In this document: positions 23,509 to 32,486 of the stretch, one piece after another
Numbering within the stretch: position 1 is the first letter of the stretch
Layout of the letters: each line of letters opens with the position of its first letter
Source of the DNA: an uncultured Oscillospiraceae bacterium
GTDB taxonomy: Bacteria; Bacillota; Clostridia; Oscillospirales; Acutalibacteraceae
Reading direction: 5' to 3'
DNA: 46,691 bases
Assembly (NCBI GenBank): GCA_902489335.1
Contig: CABTZO010000002.1
Location: forward strand, 1-46,691
Translations under genes and position numbers: made by a program
The notes under the pieces: generated by a model
What the model was told of the DNA's origin: nothing
Seen by the model: only the letters and a program-made list of their open reading frames with translations
Databases searched by the model: none

Positions 23509-25687
23509 AATACTCGTAGTTTCTCGGTCTGCGATTATTGAATCTTCTCTGTGGTTTCTTCTTACGCTGTGAGTCATCTTCAATATCCAAACCCTCAACT
23601 TTTATCAGAGCCGCTTTTCTGGATAAATCAATTTTGCCTTCGGGCGTTATGTCGACAACTTTTACGATTATTTCATCTCCGACCGATACAATGTCTTCAA
23701 CTTTTTCAGTTCTGTTTACATCAAGTTGACTTATGTGACAAAGGCCTTCTTTTCCCGGAGCAATTTCGACAAAGGCTCCGAAATTCATAATCTTTGTAAC
23801 GATACCCTTGTAAATTGAACCTATTTCAGGATCACTTACAATAGTTTTTATGATTTCAATAGCTCTGTTTGCATCATCAATATCTTCGGATGAAACAAAT
23901 ACTTTGCCGTCTTCCTGTATATCAATTTGGCAATTACATTGTTCACTTATTTTTTGAATGTTTTTGCCCTGTTTGCCGATTACATCTCCGATTTTGTCCG
24001 GATCAATAGTGATTGTCAACATCTTGGGAGCATATTTTGAAAGTTCCGCTCTCGGTTCACTGATTACGGGATTCATAACATCATTCAAAATATACATTCT
24101 TGCGTTTTTGGTCTTTTCAAAAGCCTCTTTGACAATTTCAGGTGTGAGTCCATGAATCTTAGTATCAATCTGAATTGCCGTAATACCGTTTACTGTTCCG
24201 GCAACCTTAAAGTCCATATCTCCATAAAAGTCTTCGAGTCCTTGAATATCCGTCATTGTTAAGAATCTGTCTCCCTCGGTTACAAGTCCGCAAGAAATTC
24301 CGGCGACGGCAGTTTTTATCGGAACACCCGCAGCCATCAAAGCAAGAGACGATGCACAAACAGATGCTTGAGATGTGGATCCGTTTGAAGTGAGAACTTC
24401 GGATACAAGTCTCATGGCATAGGGGAAGTCTTCAATTTTGGGAATAACAGGTAAAAGTGCTTTTTCGGCTAAAGCTCCGTGACCGATTTCACGACGACCG
24501 GGTCCCCTTGAAGGTCTTGTTTCGCCTACTGAGTATGAGGGGAAATTATATTGATGCATATAAGTTTTTTCTGTGTGTTCATCAATTCCGTCAAGAAGCT
24601 GTGCATCTCTGACACCACCGAGAGTAACCGTTGTCAAAACTTGAGTTTGACCTCTGGTAAACATTGCGCTTCCATGTGTTCTTGAAAGTAAATCAATCTG
24701 AGCATTAAGCGGTCTTATTTCATCGATTTTTCTTCCGTCAACTCTCTTGCCCTCATCAAGCAACCAACGACGAACAATAAACTTTTGAAGTTTATATAAG
24801 CAGTCATCGATTTTATCTGCTTCATCTTCAAATTCTTCGTCAAATTTTTCATGAACTGCATCATAAATCGGAAGCATGGCTTCATCACGAACATTTTTGT
24901 CGTCGGTATCAAGTGCGCGTTTAACATCTTCAATCGCAAATTCCTTAACGGCATTGAAAAGTTCTTCAGACGGATCGCTTGATTCAAAAGGAAGTTTTTC
25001 TTTTCCTATTTCATTTTGAATGGATTTTATAAATTCAACGATTTTTTTGTTTTCTTCATGAGCAAACATTATTCCGTCATACATAACGTCATCGGGAATT
25101 TGATTTGCCGCTGCTTCAATCATGGCAATTTTGGAATCAGTTGAAGTAACGGTAACTGTCATCTCGGTTTTTTCTCTGTCTTCAAGTCCGGGATTTATTA
25201 CATATTTTCCGTCAACATATCCTAAAATTATTGAAGATACAGGTCCTTCCCACGGAATTTCCGAAATCGAAAGTGCAACAGAAACGCCGATTTGTGCGGC
25301 TATTTGTGGTTGACAGTCGGGGTCAACTGACATAACCGTTGCGACAACCGAAACATCGTTTCTCATATCTTTCGGGAATAACGGTCTTATTGGTCTGTCT
25401 ATTACACGAGAGATTAAAATAGAAGAATCCGAAGGTCTTCCCTCTCTTCTTTGAAAAGAACCGGGAATTTTACCGACAGAATAAAGTTTTTCTTCAAAGT
25501 CAACTGAAAGTGGGAAAAAATCTATTCCCTCTCTCGGCTTTTCGGACATTGTTGCGGTACACAAAACTTCTGTTTCACCATATCGAACGAGGCAAGCTCC
25601 GTTTGCGAGCATTGCCATTTTACCGGTCTCTACCTTTAGAGGTCTTCCGGCAAATTCGGTTTCAAAAACCTTAAAATTTTCAAACAT
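23507..25687 (-). CDS. pnp: Polyribonucleotide nucleotidyltransferase (PNPase)
   Basis: The 726-aa protein has the complete PNPase layout. The first RNase PH domain contains GSFQRREGRPSDS at ~76-88. A helical domain follows, then a second RNase PH domain with FPSYSVGETRPSRGPGRREIGH (quoted in parts: FPSYSVGETR, GPGRREIGHGAL) and MTDIQGLEDFYGDMDFKVAG. Then come a KH domain with DVIGKQGKNIQKI at ~567-579 and an S1 domain with GIVTKIMNFGAFVEI. A basic tail closes it. The enzyme degrades RNA phosphorolytically from the 3' end. It follows rpsO as in many bacteria; AGAGG precedes ATG 25687. Confidence 0.97.
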   Translation of the reverse strand: MFENFKVFETEFAGRPLKVETGKMAMLANGACLVRYGETEVLCTATMSEKPREGIDFFPLSVDFEEKLYSVGKIPGSFQRREGRPSDSSILISRVIDRPIRPLFPKDMRNDVSVVATVMSVDPDCQPQIAAQIGVSVALSISEIPWEGPVSSIILGYVDGKYVINPGLEDREKTEMTVTVTSTDSKIAMIEAAANQIPDDVMYDGIMFAHEENKKIVEFIKSIQNEIGKEKLPFESSDPSEELFNAVKEFAIEDVKRALDTDDKNVRDEAMLPIYDAVHEKFDEEFEDEADKIDDCLYKLQKFIVRRWLLDEGKRVDGRKIDEIRPLNAQIDLLSRTHGSAMFTRGQTQVLTTVTLGGVRDAQLLDGIDEHTEKTYMHQYNFPSYSVGETRPSRGPGRREIGHGALAEKALLPVIPKIEDFPYAMRLVSEVLTSNGSTSQASVCASSLALMAAGVPIKTAVAGISCGLVTEGDRFLTMTDIQGLEDFYGDMDFKVAGTVNGITAIQIDTKIHGLTPEIVKEAFEKTKNARMYILNDVMNPVISEPRAELSKYAPKMLTITIDPDKIGDVIGKQGKNIQKISEQCNCQIDIQEDGKVFVSSEDIDDANRAIEIIKTIVSDPEIGSIYKGIVTKIMNFGAFVEIAPGKEGLCHISQLDVNRTEKVEDIVSVGDEIIVKVVDITPEGKIDLSRKAALIKVEGLDIEDDSQRKKKPQRRFNNRRPRNYEY

Positions 25688-25720
25688 ATTTCCTCTTTCC
25701 GACCGACCGGTTTAGCAATA

Positions 25721-25752
25721 AATAAAAAGCTTTTGTATAAAAGCGCTTTATT
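25721..25752 (-). ncRNA. Hairpin in the pnp leader, possible processing site
   Basis: Between rpsO and pnp the minus-strand RNA can fold an imperfect ~14-bp stem: GCTTTT and AAAAGC around ATAC, extended by AATAAA and TTTATT with one mismatch. In E. coli the pnp leader has an RNase III hairpin used for autoregulation. A similar role here is only inference. Confidence 0.3.
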
Positions 25753-25793
25753 AACTGCTATACCTGCATGTCGATCTTTGTCTTTATAAATTT

Positions 25794-25818
25794 AATCGGG
25801 CGAAAATTTCGCCCGATT
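25794..25818 (-). terminator. Hairpin after rpsO, weak terminator
   Basis: AATCGGGCGAAA and TTTCGCCCGATT form a 12-bp stem just after the rpsO stop. The following sequence on the minus strand (AAATTTATAAAG) is a poor T-tract, so read-through into pnp is likely. Confidence 0.55.
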
Positions 25819-25823
25819 ATCTA

Positions 25824-26087
25824 CTATTTTCTGATACCGAGCTTAGCAATAAGTTCTCGATAAGCATTGACATCTTTATTCTGCACATAAGAAAGTAAAT
25901 TTCTTCTGCGACCAACCATCTTAAGAAGTCCTCTCTTTGAGTGATAATCTTTAGGATTCTTCTTCATATGTTCGTTCAAATCATTGATTCTCTTTGTGAG
26001 AACTGCAATTTGAACTTCCGAAGAACCTGTATCACCTTCATGAGTGGCAAATTCTTTGATGATATCTTTCTTTTCTGCTTCTGTCAT
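25824..26087 (-). CDS. rpsO: 30S ribosomal protein S15
   Basis: The 87-aa protein has the full S15 sequence pattern: KDIIKEFATHEGDTGSSEVQ at ~7-26, LTKRINDLNEHMK, then KDYHSKRGLLKMVGRRRNLL at ~47-66. S15 binds 16S rRNA at the central three-way junction early in 30S assembly. AAGAGGTG precedes the ATG. A strong promoter and a structured leader lie upstream, and pnp follows. Confidence 0.98.
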   Translation of the reverse strand: MTEAEKKDIIKEFATHEGDTGSSEVQIAVLTKRINDLNEHMKKNPKDYHSKRGLLKMVGRRRNLLSYVQNKDVNAYRELIAKLGIRK

Positions 26088-26178
26088 AATTACACCTCTT
26101 TTAATATATTTTCCGTTTTCTCCGCAAGGGTAGGTGAATCTCCCAAAGGGCTTACTCCCAAAACCGAGAAAAGGCTAC
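26088..26178 (-). promoter_or_regulatory. rpsO leader, candidate S15 autoregulatory RNA
   Basis: The ~90-base leader can form a closing stem (CTTTTCTCG with CGGAGAAAA) that encloses G- and C-rich short arms (GGGAGTAAGCCC and GGGAGATTCACCTACCC). S15 is known to repress its own mRNA through such multi-helix leaders in several bacteria. The fold was drawn by eye and does not prove regulation. Confidence 0.4.
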
Positions 26179-26183
26179 GCAGG

Positions 26184-26212
26184 ATTATAACATAGTAGAT
26201 TTATCCTTGCAA
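26184..26212 (-). promoter_or_regulatory. Promoter of rpsO
   Basis: On the minus strand TTGCAA (26207-26212), 17 bases, TATAAT (26184-26189). The -35 ends three bases from the folD stop. Confidence 0.75.
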
Positions 26213-26214
26213 GT

Positions 26215-27063
26215 TTAAAGATTATTTTGTAACTTTGCGGCTTTCAATGTATTTTGCATAAGCATTGAAATTGTCATAGGACCTACCCCGCCGGGAACAG
26301 GGGTTATGAAAGAAGCTTTTTTTGAGACCTCGTCAAAATCAACATCTCCACATAGTTTTCCGTCTGAGGTTCTGTTGATACCAACATCAATTACCAAAGC
26401 ACCGTCTTTTACCATATCGCCTTTAACAAACTTCGGAATGCCGACAGCGGCGATTACAATGTCTGCTTTTTTAATTTTTTCCTCGATGTTCTTTGTTCTT
26501 GAGTGGCAAATCGTAACAGTCGCATTTTTATGTAGCATAAGCATTGCCATAGGTTTTCCGACAATATTGCTTCTGCCGATTATCACGCAATCTTTGCCGC
26601 TCACATCATAGGAAGTTGATTCTATAAGTCTCATGATTCCCGCAGGTGTGCAAGGCAAAAATTCATAATCTCCTATCATAATCTTTCCGACATTGACAGG
26701 ATGAAAAGCGTCTACATCTTTAAGCGGGGAAATTGAATCGATTATCTTCTTTTCATCAATATGTTTCGGTAACGGAAGTTGACATAAAATTCCGTTAACT
26801 GTCTTGTCTTTATTGAGTTTATCTATGAGTTCAAGAAGTTCTTCCTCCGAAGTTTTTTCATCGAGTGCATATTCCAAAGATTCAAATCCAACATATTCGC
26901 AAGCTTTTTTCTTGTTTTTAACATAAATATGTGAGGCGGGATCGTCACCCACAATAATGACTGCAAGTTTTACCGATATTCCCTTGTCTTTGAGCTTCTT
27001 TGTTTGAATTTTGATTTCGTCCTTTACTGTCTGTGATACTTCTTTTCCGCTAATCAGTGACAT
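26215..27063 (-). CDS. folD: Bifunctional methylenetetrahydrofolate dehydrogenase/cyclohydrolase
   Basis: The 282-aa protein interconverts 5,10-methylene-, methenyl- and 10-formyl-tetrahydrofolate. It has the catalytic YVKNKKKAC segment (Y-x-x-x-K), GILCQLPLPKH at ~95-105, IIGRSNIVGKPMA (nucleotide binding) and the closing PVPGGVGPMTISML signature. The length is typical. It overlaps lgt by 14 bases, indicating one transcript with lgt and the ymf genes. Confidence 0.96.
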   Translation of the reverse strand: MSLISGKEVSQTVKDEIKIQTKKLKDKGISVKLAVIIVGDDPASHIYVKNKKKACEYVGFESLEYALDEKTSEEELLELIDKLNKDKTVNGILCQLPLPKHIDEKKIIDSISPLKDVDAFHPVNVGKIMIGDYEFLPCTPAGIMRLIESTSYDVSGKDCVIIGRSNIVGKPMAMLMLHKNATVTICHSRTKNIEEKIKKADIVIAAVGIPKFVKGDMVKDGALVIDVGINRTSDGKLCGDVDFDEVSKKASFITPVPGGVGPMTISMLMQNTLKAAKLQNNL

Positions 27064-27946
27064 TTAAAACCTTCCTTTTTTTACTGTTTTTTACAAGCAG
27101 AACTATAAGAGCTATGAGTCCTGCGACAAAAATAATTCCGGATATGAGCTGTGAAATTCTTATTTTCGTATTTCCTATAAATAGACTGTCCGTTCTGAAT
27201 CCTTCAACAATCATTCTTTCGAAACCGTACCAAACACAATACATAAGCGCAATTTGTCCGTCAAATTTTTTGAATTTTTTGTAAGCTATATACAGGACAA
27301 TAACTCCTAAAAGACACCAGATCGATTCATACAAGAATGTAGGATGAACTGGCTTTGTAGGATCTATTTGTATTCCTTTTGCCGTTATTTCCATATAATT
27401 TGCGGATAAATATTGATAGGTCTTTTCACTGAACATACCCCAAGGCAAATCTGTGTTAGTTCCGAATGCTTCTTGATTAGTATAATTGCCCCAGCGACCT
27501 ATGCCCTGTCCGATTAAAAATCCGATACCTGCAATGTCTATTAAAGGCAAAATTGATTTTTTCTTTATCTTCGACAAAATAAAAACTGACAAAACGGCGC
27601 CGATTATTCCACCGTATATTGCAAGTCCACCCTCATTTATCATGAAAATTTCTTTTGGATTAGCGGAATAATAATCCAGCTTAAACAGAACAAAAAATAA
27701 TCTTGCTCCGATTATCGCAAAAATTGTTCCGGTAATAATCGAATCGAAAAAGAAATCTTCATCACCGTTATTCTTTTTAATCAAACGATGGCAAACAATC
27801 AATGCCAAAATATACCCGATTGCAATCAGCAAACCGTAAAATTTGATTTCAATCTCGGCGCCGAACAGATTAAAAGTCGCAAAAGTTGAAGGAACAGAAA
27901 ATCCTCTGTCTATGCCGGTAAAATGCACAATAGTATAATCGCTCAT
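27050..27946 (-). CDS. lgt: Prolipoprotein diacylglyceryl transferase
   Basis: The 298-aa membrane enzyme attaches diacylglycerol to the lipobox cysteine of prolipoproteins. The signature GRWGNYTNQEAFG is at ~150-163, preceded by GGLAIYGGIIGA and followed by HPTFLYES and GFERMIVEGFRTDSL, which hold further conserved Arg and Glu residues. Seven membrane helices are expected. Its substrates in this window would include the lipoproteins at 32487 and 34556. It overlaps ymfH by four bases. Confidence 0.95.
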   Translation of the reverse strand: MSDYTIVHFTGIDRGFSVPSTFATFNLFGAEIEIKFYGLLIAIGYILALIVCHRLIKKNNGDEDFFFDSIITGTIFAIIGARLFFVLFKLDYYSANPKEIFMINEGGLAIYGGIIGAVLSVFILSKIKKKSILPLIDIAGIGFLIGQGIGRWGNYTNQEAFGTNTDLPWGMFSEKTYQYLSANYMEITAKGIQIDPTKPVHPTFLYESIWCLLGVIVLYIAYKKFKKFDGQIALMYCVWYGFERMIVEGFRTDSLFIGNTKIRISQLISGIIFVAGLIALIVLLVKNSKKRKVLNVTD

Positions 27947-29226
27947 ATTTCCTCCGAATTTTTAATTATTGATACACATGAATATTCATCTTTGAATACT
28001 TTTTCAAGTCTTTGATTGACATCATCTAAGGTGATGCTTTCCAAAACTTTTGGATAATCAAAGATTTCTTTATTTTCAAAATGACAGGCAATCAGTTCAT
28101 TTGCAAGATTGGAAGTGTCATTATAGCCTTTAATTATATTACCATAAAGTTTTTTCTTTTGCCTTTCAAACTCGTCATTTGAAATTTTATTTACCTTATA
28201 TTCTTCAATTTTAGATTTTATTACTTCTATAGTCTTTTCAAAATCGTCACTTTCGCCGGAGAACATCGGAACACTGTAACCGTATCCGTAAAAATATTCG
28301 TATGAAAAAGTAGAATTGATAAGTTTTTTATCGATCAACTCTTCATATAGATTGCTTGATTTTGAAACTAAAATATCGAGTAAAAGCTCCATCACAAATT
28401 CATCTTTAATACTGACATTTCCGGGATCAATATTCTCTTTATATCCGAGCGCAAACATAGGACGGGAAACCGGCAGTCTTTCTTCAATTCGAGGTTTTAC
28501 TATATTGTCCGGTTCCTTTGGCAGGACTCTTTCAAACGAAGAACTTTCCCCTTTTTTCAGATATTTGTCGGCAAGAAGCAAAACTTCATCAACATTTACA
28601 TCTCCGACAACAACTAAAGCCATGTTACAAAGAGAATAATAGTTGTCATAGCATGAATAGAGCATCTTGTCGTCTATTTTTGCTATTGAATCAACCGTTC
28701 CTGCAATATCAATTTTGACGGGATGATTATGAAACATTATAGAAAGTAAATTGAATAAGATTTCCCATGAAGGTATATCTTTATACATTTTTATTTCCTG
28801 TCCGATAATCCCCTGTTCTTTTTCAACAGTTTGTTTTGTAAAGTAAGGATGCCTTACAAAATCAAGTAAGATTTCCAAAGATTCGTTAAAATTCTCGGTG
28901 CAGGAAAAAAGGTAACAGGTTTTATCAAAACTCGTATAAGCATTTGCTGAAGCACCGGTCTTTGCATATCTTTCAAAGGCGTCTAAATCTTCGCTTTCAA
29001 AAAGCTTATGTTCCAAAAAATGTGCTGTTCCGTTCGGAATCTCAACTTTTTCTCCGTCTTTATTCAAAAACGCGGTATCAATCGAACCATAATTTGTCCC
29101 AAAAATTGCATATTTGGAGGTATAATTCGGCTTTTGCCAAACATATATTGTCAGTCCGCTTTTATGATTGATTTTCAAATATTTCTCTTTAAGAGCTTTA
29201 TTTTCAACTGTTTTAATATCATTCAT
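27943..29226 (-). CDS. ymfH: M16 family peptidase YmfH, linked to EF-P modification
   Basis: The 427-aa protein has the inverted zinc motif HFLEH (His69, Glu72, His73) within NGTAHFLEHKLFE. A downstream Glu in EKEQGIIGQEIKMY fits the third zinc ligand of M16 peptidases. In Bacillus subtilis the YmfF/YmfH pair is associated with 5-aminopentanol modification of EF-P Lys32. The pair and an EF-P with the same loop are both present here. Pairing with a motif-less partner is typical of bacterial M16B dimers. Confidence 0.85.
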   Translation of the reverse strand: MNDIKTVENKALKEKYLKINHKSGLTIYVWQKPNYTSKYAIFGTNYGSIDTAFLNKDGEKVEIPNGTAHFLEHKLFESEDLDAFERYAKTGASANAYTSFDKTCYLFSCTENFNESLEILLDFVRHPYFTKQTVEKEQGIIGQEIKMYKDIPSWEILFNLLSIMFHNHPVKIDIAGTVDSIAKIDDKMLYSCYDNYYSLCNMALVVVGDVNVDEVLLLADKYLKKGESSSFERVLPKEPDNIVKPRIEERLPVSRPMFALGYKENIDPGNVSIKDEFVMELLLDILVSKSSNLYEELIDKKLINSTFSYEYFYGYGYSVPMFSGESDDFEKTIEVIKSKIEEYKVNKISNDEFERQKKKLYGNIIKGYNDTSNLANELIACHFENKEIFDYPKVLESITLDDVNQRLEKVFKDEYSCVSIIKNSEEI

Positions 29227-29239
29227 TTATTTTCTCCGG

Positions 29240-30523
29240 TTATTTATTGCCTTGTGATCTTATTTCATATCTCAATGAATATTCAAATTCACTTGCCGCT
29301 TTTTGCAAATCTTCTTTTTCTATTTCCTTTGACAAATCAATAAGTTTACCTATTTCAAATCCGGGAATTTGACTTTTCTGCAAAAGCAAACTCTCTATCA
29401 TTTCCGGAGAATCATAAAAACCTCTAAACATATTGTCAAAAGCAATCTTTGCAAACTCAAGTTCATCGTCGGTTATTTTTCCGCTTTTAAGATTTTCGAA
29501 TTCTTTTAATATTGATTTCTCGGCAAGTTCTACATTTTTATCTTCAACGCCCGACTGAACAATCAAAGCAAAACGATTAGTAATTACTTGTGATGAACAG
29601 TAATAACAGAGTGATTCTTTTTCTCTGACGTTCATAAATAATTTTGAATATGTTCCTCCGCCAAAAATGGCATTCATCAAATTCAATATTACATATTTCT
29701 TTGGATCAAATTCATCAAAAAGAGTCTTTGCCCTAAAGCCCATTACAATTTTCGATTGAGTAAGATCAAATTTTTCACAGTCCGATGAAAAGTCCACCGT
29801 CTTTCCGTAATAGTCGGAAAGAACAGTGATTTTAGGACTGCGATTTATATTTTTGAAAACTGATTTTATTGTTGTTTCTACGGTTTTTGACTCATCACCA
29901 ACATAAATAAATTCGATTGCAGATGTTGTAATTAAGTCAAAATAAGCTTTTTTCAAATCTTCTTTTGTGATTTTTTCAATTTCGTCAATACTTCCGTTTA
30001 CCGAAACACCGTAAGGCTCATCTTTAAACAAAAGTGAAATTCCTTTTTCCAGAGCATATTTTCTTTTGTCATTGAAAATTCCCTCAAGTTCATTTTTCAA
30101 AAGCCTTTTTTCTCGTTCTATATCCTCATCGTAAAAATATTCATTTTCATCAAATTTAGGTTCTGTTAAAAGTGTCATCAAAAATGAAGCCACCTCTGCC
30201 GAAAGGTCTTCTCCGTTCATGGTGTATGAGTTTGCGATAAAATCTAAGCTAATGCTTAAAATCTGAGTATCTCCGTTTTTGATACAACCTTCGCTTAAAC
30301 TGACTCCGTAAAGTTCAGCTTTCTTTTGCTCGGCAAGTTTTGCCGTCTTGTATTTATCGGAAGAACTTGAAAGAAGCTTTAAAAGCAGTCTGTTGACCGT
30401 TGTCTGTTCCTTTTTCAAAGGAGTATGAATAAAAACAGATAAAATTGAAGTCTTAAATTTATCCGTAAAATAAGTATTCAAATTTACTCCCGATGTGATA
30501 TTAATTTTTTCTTCTCTATCCAT
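29240..30523 (-). CDS. ymfF: M16 family protein YmfF, catalytically inactive partner
   Basis: The 427-aa protein has the M16 fold but lacks HxxEH; the equivalent region reads LLLKLLSSSSDKYKTAKLAE. The C-terminal half has RAKTLFDEFDPKKYVILNL and an R/Y-containing NVREKESLCYYCSS segment, the substrate-side motif of M16 partners. It lies 13 bases upstream of ymfH and leads the ymfF-ymfH-lgt-folD unit. By analogy with Bacillus it acts with YmfH in EF-P modification. Confidence 0.83.
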   Translation of the reverse strand: MDREEKINITSGVNLNTYFTDKFKTSILSVFIHTPLKKEQTTVNRLLLKLLSSSSDKYKTAKLAEQKKAELYGVSLSEGCIKNGDTQILSISLDFIANSYTMNGEDLSAEVASFLMTLLTEPKFDENEYFYDEDIEREKRLLKNELEGIFNDKRKYALEKGISLLFKDEPYGVSVNGSIDEIEKITKEDLKKAYFDLITTSAIEFIYVGDESKTVETTIKSVFKNINRSPKITVLSDYYGKTVDFSSDCEKFDLTQSKIVMGFRAKTLFDEFDPKKYVILNLMNAIFGGGTYSKLFMNVREKESLCYYCSSQVITNRFALIVQSGVEDKNVELAEKSILKEFENLKSGKITDDELEFAKIAFDNMFRGFYDSPEMIESLLLQKSQIPGFEIGKLIDLSKEIEKEDLQKAASEFEYSLRYEIRSQGNK

Positions 30524-30678
30524 AAAAACCTCGTTTTGTAATTTTTACATTTAGAATTATAACATAAAGCAAGATAATGTTACATTCTCAAATATTAGGC
30601 TGAATGTTTATTTTCTTTCAAAGTGAAATTATAAATCTTTATGTTATAATTATTATATTAAATATTTGAGGTGAAAAA

Positions 30679-31257
30679 ATGCTTGATTTTATAATTGAAA
30701 CATCAGCTCGTCATATTCATTTGACGAAAGAAGATTTTGAAACTTTATTCGGAAAAGGAACTGAATTAACAGTAAAAAAAATGCTCTCACAACCCGGTCA
30801 ATTTGCAAGTAACGAAAGGGTTATTTTAGAAGGACCAAAAGGAAGAATTGAGAGAGTTATGATTTTAGGACCATTTCGTCCTGAAAGTCAGGTTGAGCTT
30901 TCAAAGACTGATCTTAGAACAATCGGAATAGATGCACCGATAAATCTTTCGGGTGATTTGACAAAAGCAGGATCGGTTAAAGTTATAGGACCGGAAGGCG
31001 AAATTGAACTTGATAAAAATGTTATTGTTCCTAAAAGACATATTCATATGACTCCAAAAGATGCTGAAGATTTTGATGTTTGTGACGGTGACAGCGTTAT
31101 GGTAAATGTGCAAACCGATGACAGATCACTTATATTTGACGATTGTATAATAAGAGTAAATGAAAACTTTTCTCTTGCCATGCACATTGATACCGATGAA
31201 TCAAATGCGGCTAATGTAACAATGGATACAAGGGGAAGCATTGTTGAATATGCGTGA
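30679..31257 (+). CDS. pduL: PduL-type phosphotransacylase (phosphate acetyl/propanoyltransferase)
   Basis: The 192-aa protein has the two beta-barrel halves of PduL. Metal-binding His motifs are visible as SARHIHLT at ~9-16 and VPKRHIHMTP at ~122-131, with LGPFRPESQVELS and AMHIDTDESNAAN completing the pattern. The family exchanges phosphate and CoA on acetyl or propionyl groups. No shell protein or other microcompartment gene is nearby and no obvious encapsulation peptide extends the N-terminus, so a housekeeping acetate role is likely. GAGGTG precedes the ATG. Confidence 0.93.
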   Translation: MLDFIIETSARHIHLTKEDFETLFGKGTELTVKKMLSQPGQFASNERVILEGPKGRIERVMILGPFRPESQVELSKTDLRTIGIDAPINLSGDLTKAGSVKVIGPEGEIELDKNVIVPKRHIHMTPKDAEDFDVCDGDSVMVNVQTDDRSLIFDDCIIRVNENFSLAMHIDTDESNAANVTMDTRGSIVEYA

Positions 31258-31816
31258 TAAAACACCGAGCTTGATTAAATTATTCTTCATTTTTTTCAAA
31301 ATCGGGCTTTTGACTTTTGGAGGCGGATATGCAATGATTCCCGTCATCAAGCGGGAAGCCGTCGACAAAAACAACCTTATGACAGAGGAAGAAATGTTGA
31401 ATTTTATTCCGGTCAGTCAATGCACTCCCGGTGTTTTGGCAGTAAATTTATCAACTTTTGTCGGAAAAAAAACACGAGGATTTTTAGGCGCCGTCTTCGC
31501 TACTCTCGGTGTTATCACTCCCTCAATAATAGTAATCTCAATCGTTGCCTATTTGTTTTCTAAATTCCGGAACAACAAATATGTAATTCACGCCTTCAAC
31601 TCAATTCGTGCCGTTGTAAGTGCAACTATATTTACTGCCATTATCTCACTTATAAAAAAAGCAGTGAAAAAGCCTTTGGAAATTGCGATTTGTCTTTTAT
31701 CTTTTATAATGGTTGCCTTTTTTAAAATAAATCCGATTTTCGTAATAATCGGATCGGGTCTGTTTGGTTTCTTTTTCTTCAGGTTAAAGAAATTAGGAGG
31801 AATAAAAGATGAGTAG
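31250..31816 (+). CDS. ChrA-type transporter, N-half partner
   Basis: The product is ~188 aa with about five or six membrane helices. It has the CHR-domain motifs LLTFGGGYAMIPVI at ~21-34 and PVSQCTPGVLAVNLSTFVG. A single CHR domain indicates the short-chain two-gene form, in which two half-size proteins pair in the membrane. Substrates are anions such as chromate in studied members; here it is unknown. The start is uncertain: ATG 31250 overlaps the end of pduL, while TTG 31244 is better spaced from AGGGG. Confidence 0.85.
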   Translation: MRDKTPSLIKLFFIFFKIGLLTFGGGYAMIPVIKREAVDKNNLMTEEEMLNFIPVSQCTPGVLAVNLSTFVGKKTRGFLGAVFATLGVITPSIIVISIVAYLFSKFRNNKYVIHAFNSIRAVVSATIFTAIISLIKKAVKKPLEIAICLLSFIMVAFFKINPIFVIIGSGLFGFFFFRLKKLGGIKDE

Positions 31817-32387
31817 ACTTTTGTTCCTTATGATTAATTATTTTGAAATCGGTCTGATGTCTTTTGGCGGCGGACTTGCGACTCTGCCATTTTTGATGAG
31901 ATTTATCACAAAAAATCCTTCATATTTAACACAAAAAGAACTTGCAGATATAATTGCAATTTCGGAATCTACACCGGGGCCGCTCGGCGTTAACGCCGCG
32001 AGTTTTGTCGGATTTAGAAACTTCGGTGTTATCGGAGCGATTTTAACAACTATATCTTTGATTTTGCCCTCTTTTATAATTGTTTTAATAATTTCAGACA
32101 TACTAAAAAAATATAACGAGAATAAAGATGTTCAAAATGTATTCAAAGCCCTGAGACCTGCTTCTGTCGGACTTATTGCCGCTGCTGCTTTTTCTGTTTT
32201 CTGTCTTGCTGTTTTTTCACATACATGGACTTTTGATTTTAATAAATTATTCGCCGATTTTAATTATAAAAACTTAATTTTATTTTTTGTATCGTTTATT
32301 TTAATGAATACAAAGCATCTTAAAAAATTGCATCCAACCGTTTTTATAATAGCAGGCGCAATAATAGGAATTTTGTGGAAAGTTTGA
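31809..32387 (+). CDS. ChrA-type transporter, C-half partner
   Basis: The 192-aa protein is the second CHR domain, with LMSFGGGLATLPFL at ~14-27 and AISESTPGPLGVNAASFVG at ~54-72. GGAGG is well placed before ATG 31809, and it overlaps its partner by eight bases, which supports a heterodimer. No terminator is evident after it. Confidence 0.87.
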   Translation: MSRLLFLMINYFEIGLMSFGGGLATLPFLMRFITKNPSYLTQKELADIIAISESTPGPLGVNAASFVGFRNFGVIGAILTTISLILPSFIIVLIISDILKKYNENKDVQNVFKALRPASVGLIAAAAFSVFCLAVFSHTWTFDFNKLFADFNYKNLILFFVSFILMNTKHLKKLHPTVFIIAGAIIGILWKV

Positions 32388-32428
32388 GTCTTATTCTGTT
32401 CAGCTTTATTTAAAAATAAATAATTGTA

Positions 32429-32457
32429 TTTACAAAAATCGAAAAAAGTGTTAAATT
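32429..32457 (+). promoter_or_regulatory. Promoter of the lipoprotein gene
   Basis: TTTACA (32429-32434), 17 bases, TAAATT (32452-32457), about 30 bases upstream of the ATG. Confidence 0.5.
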
Positions 32458-32486
32458 GAAGACATAATATCCGAAAGGAGAATGTT

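Noticed and set aside
30679..31257. Bacterial microcompartment locus around the PduL gene
   Set aside because: No shell protein, aldehyde dehydrogenase or diol dehydratase gene is nearby; PduL-type enzymes also serve as ordinary phosphotransacetylases.
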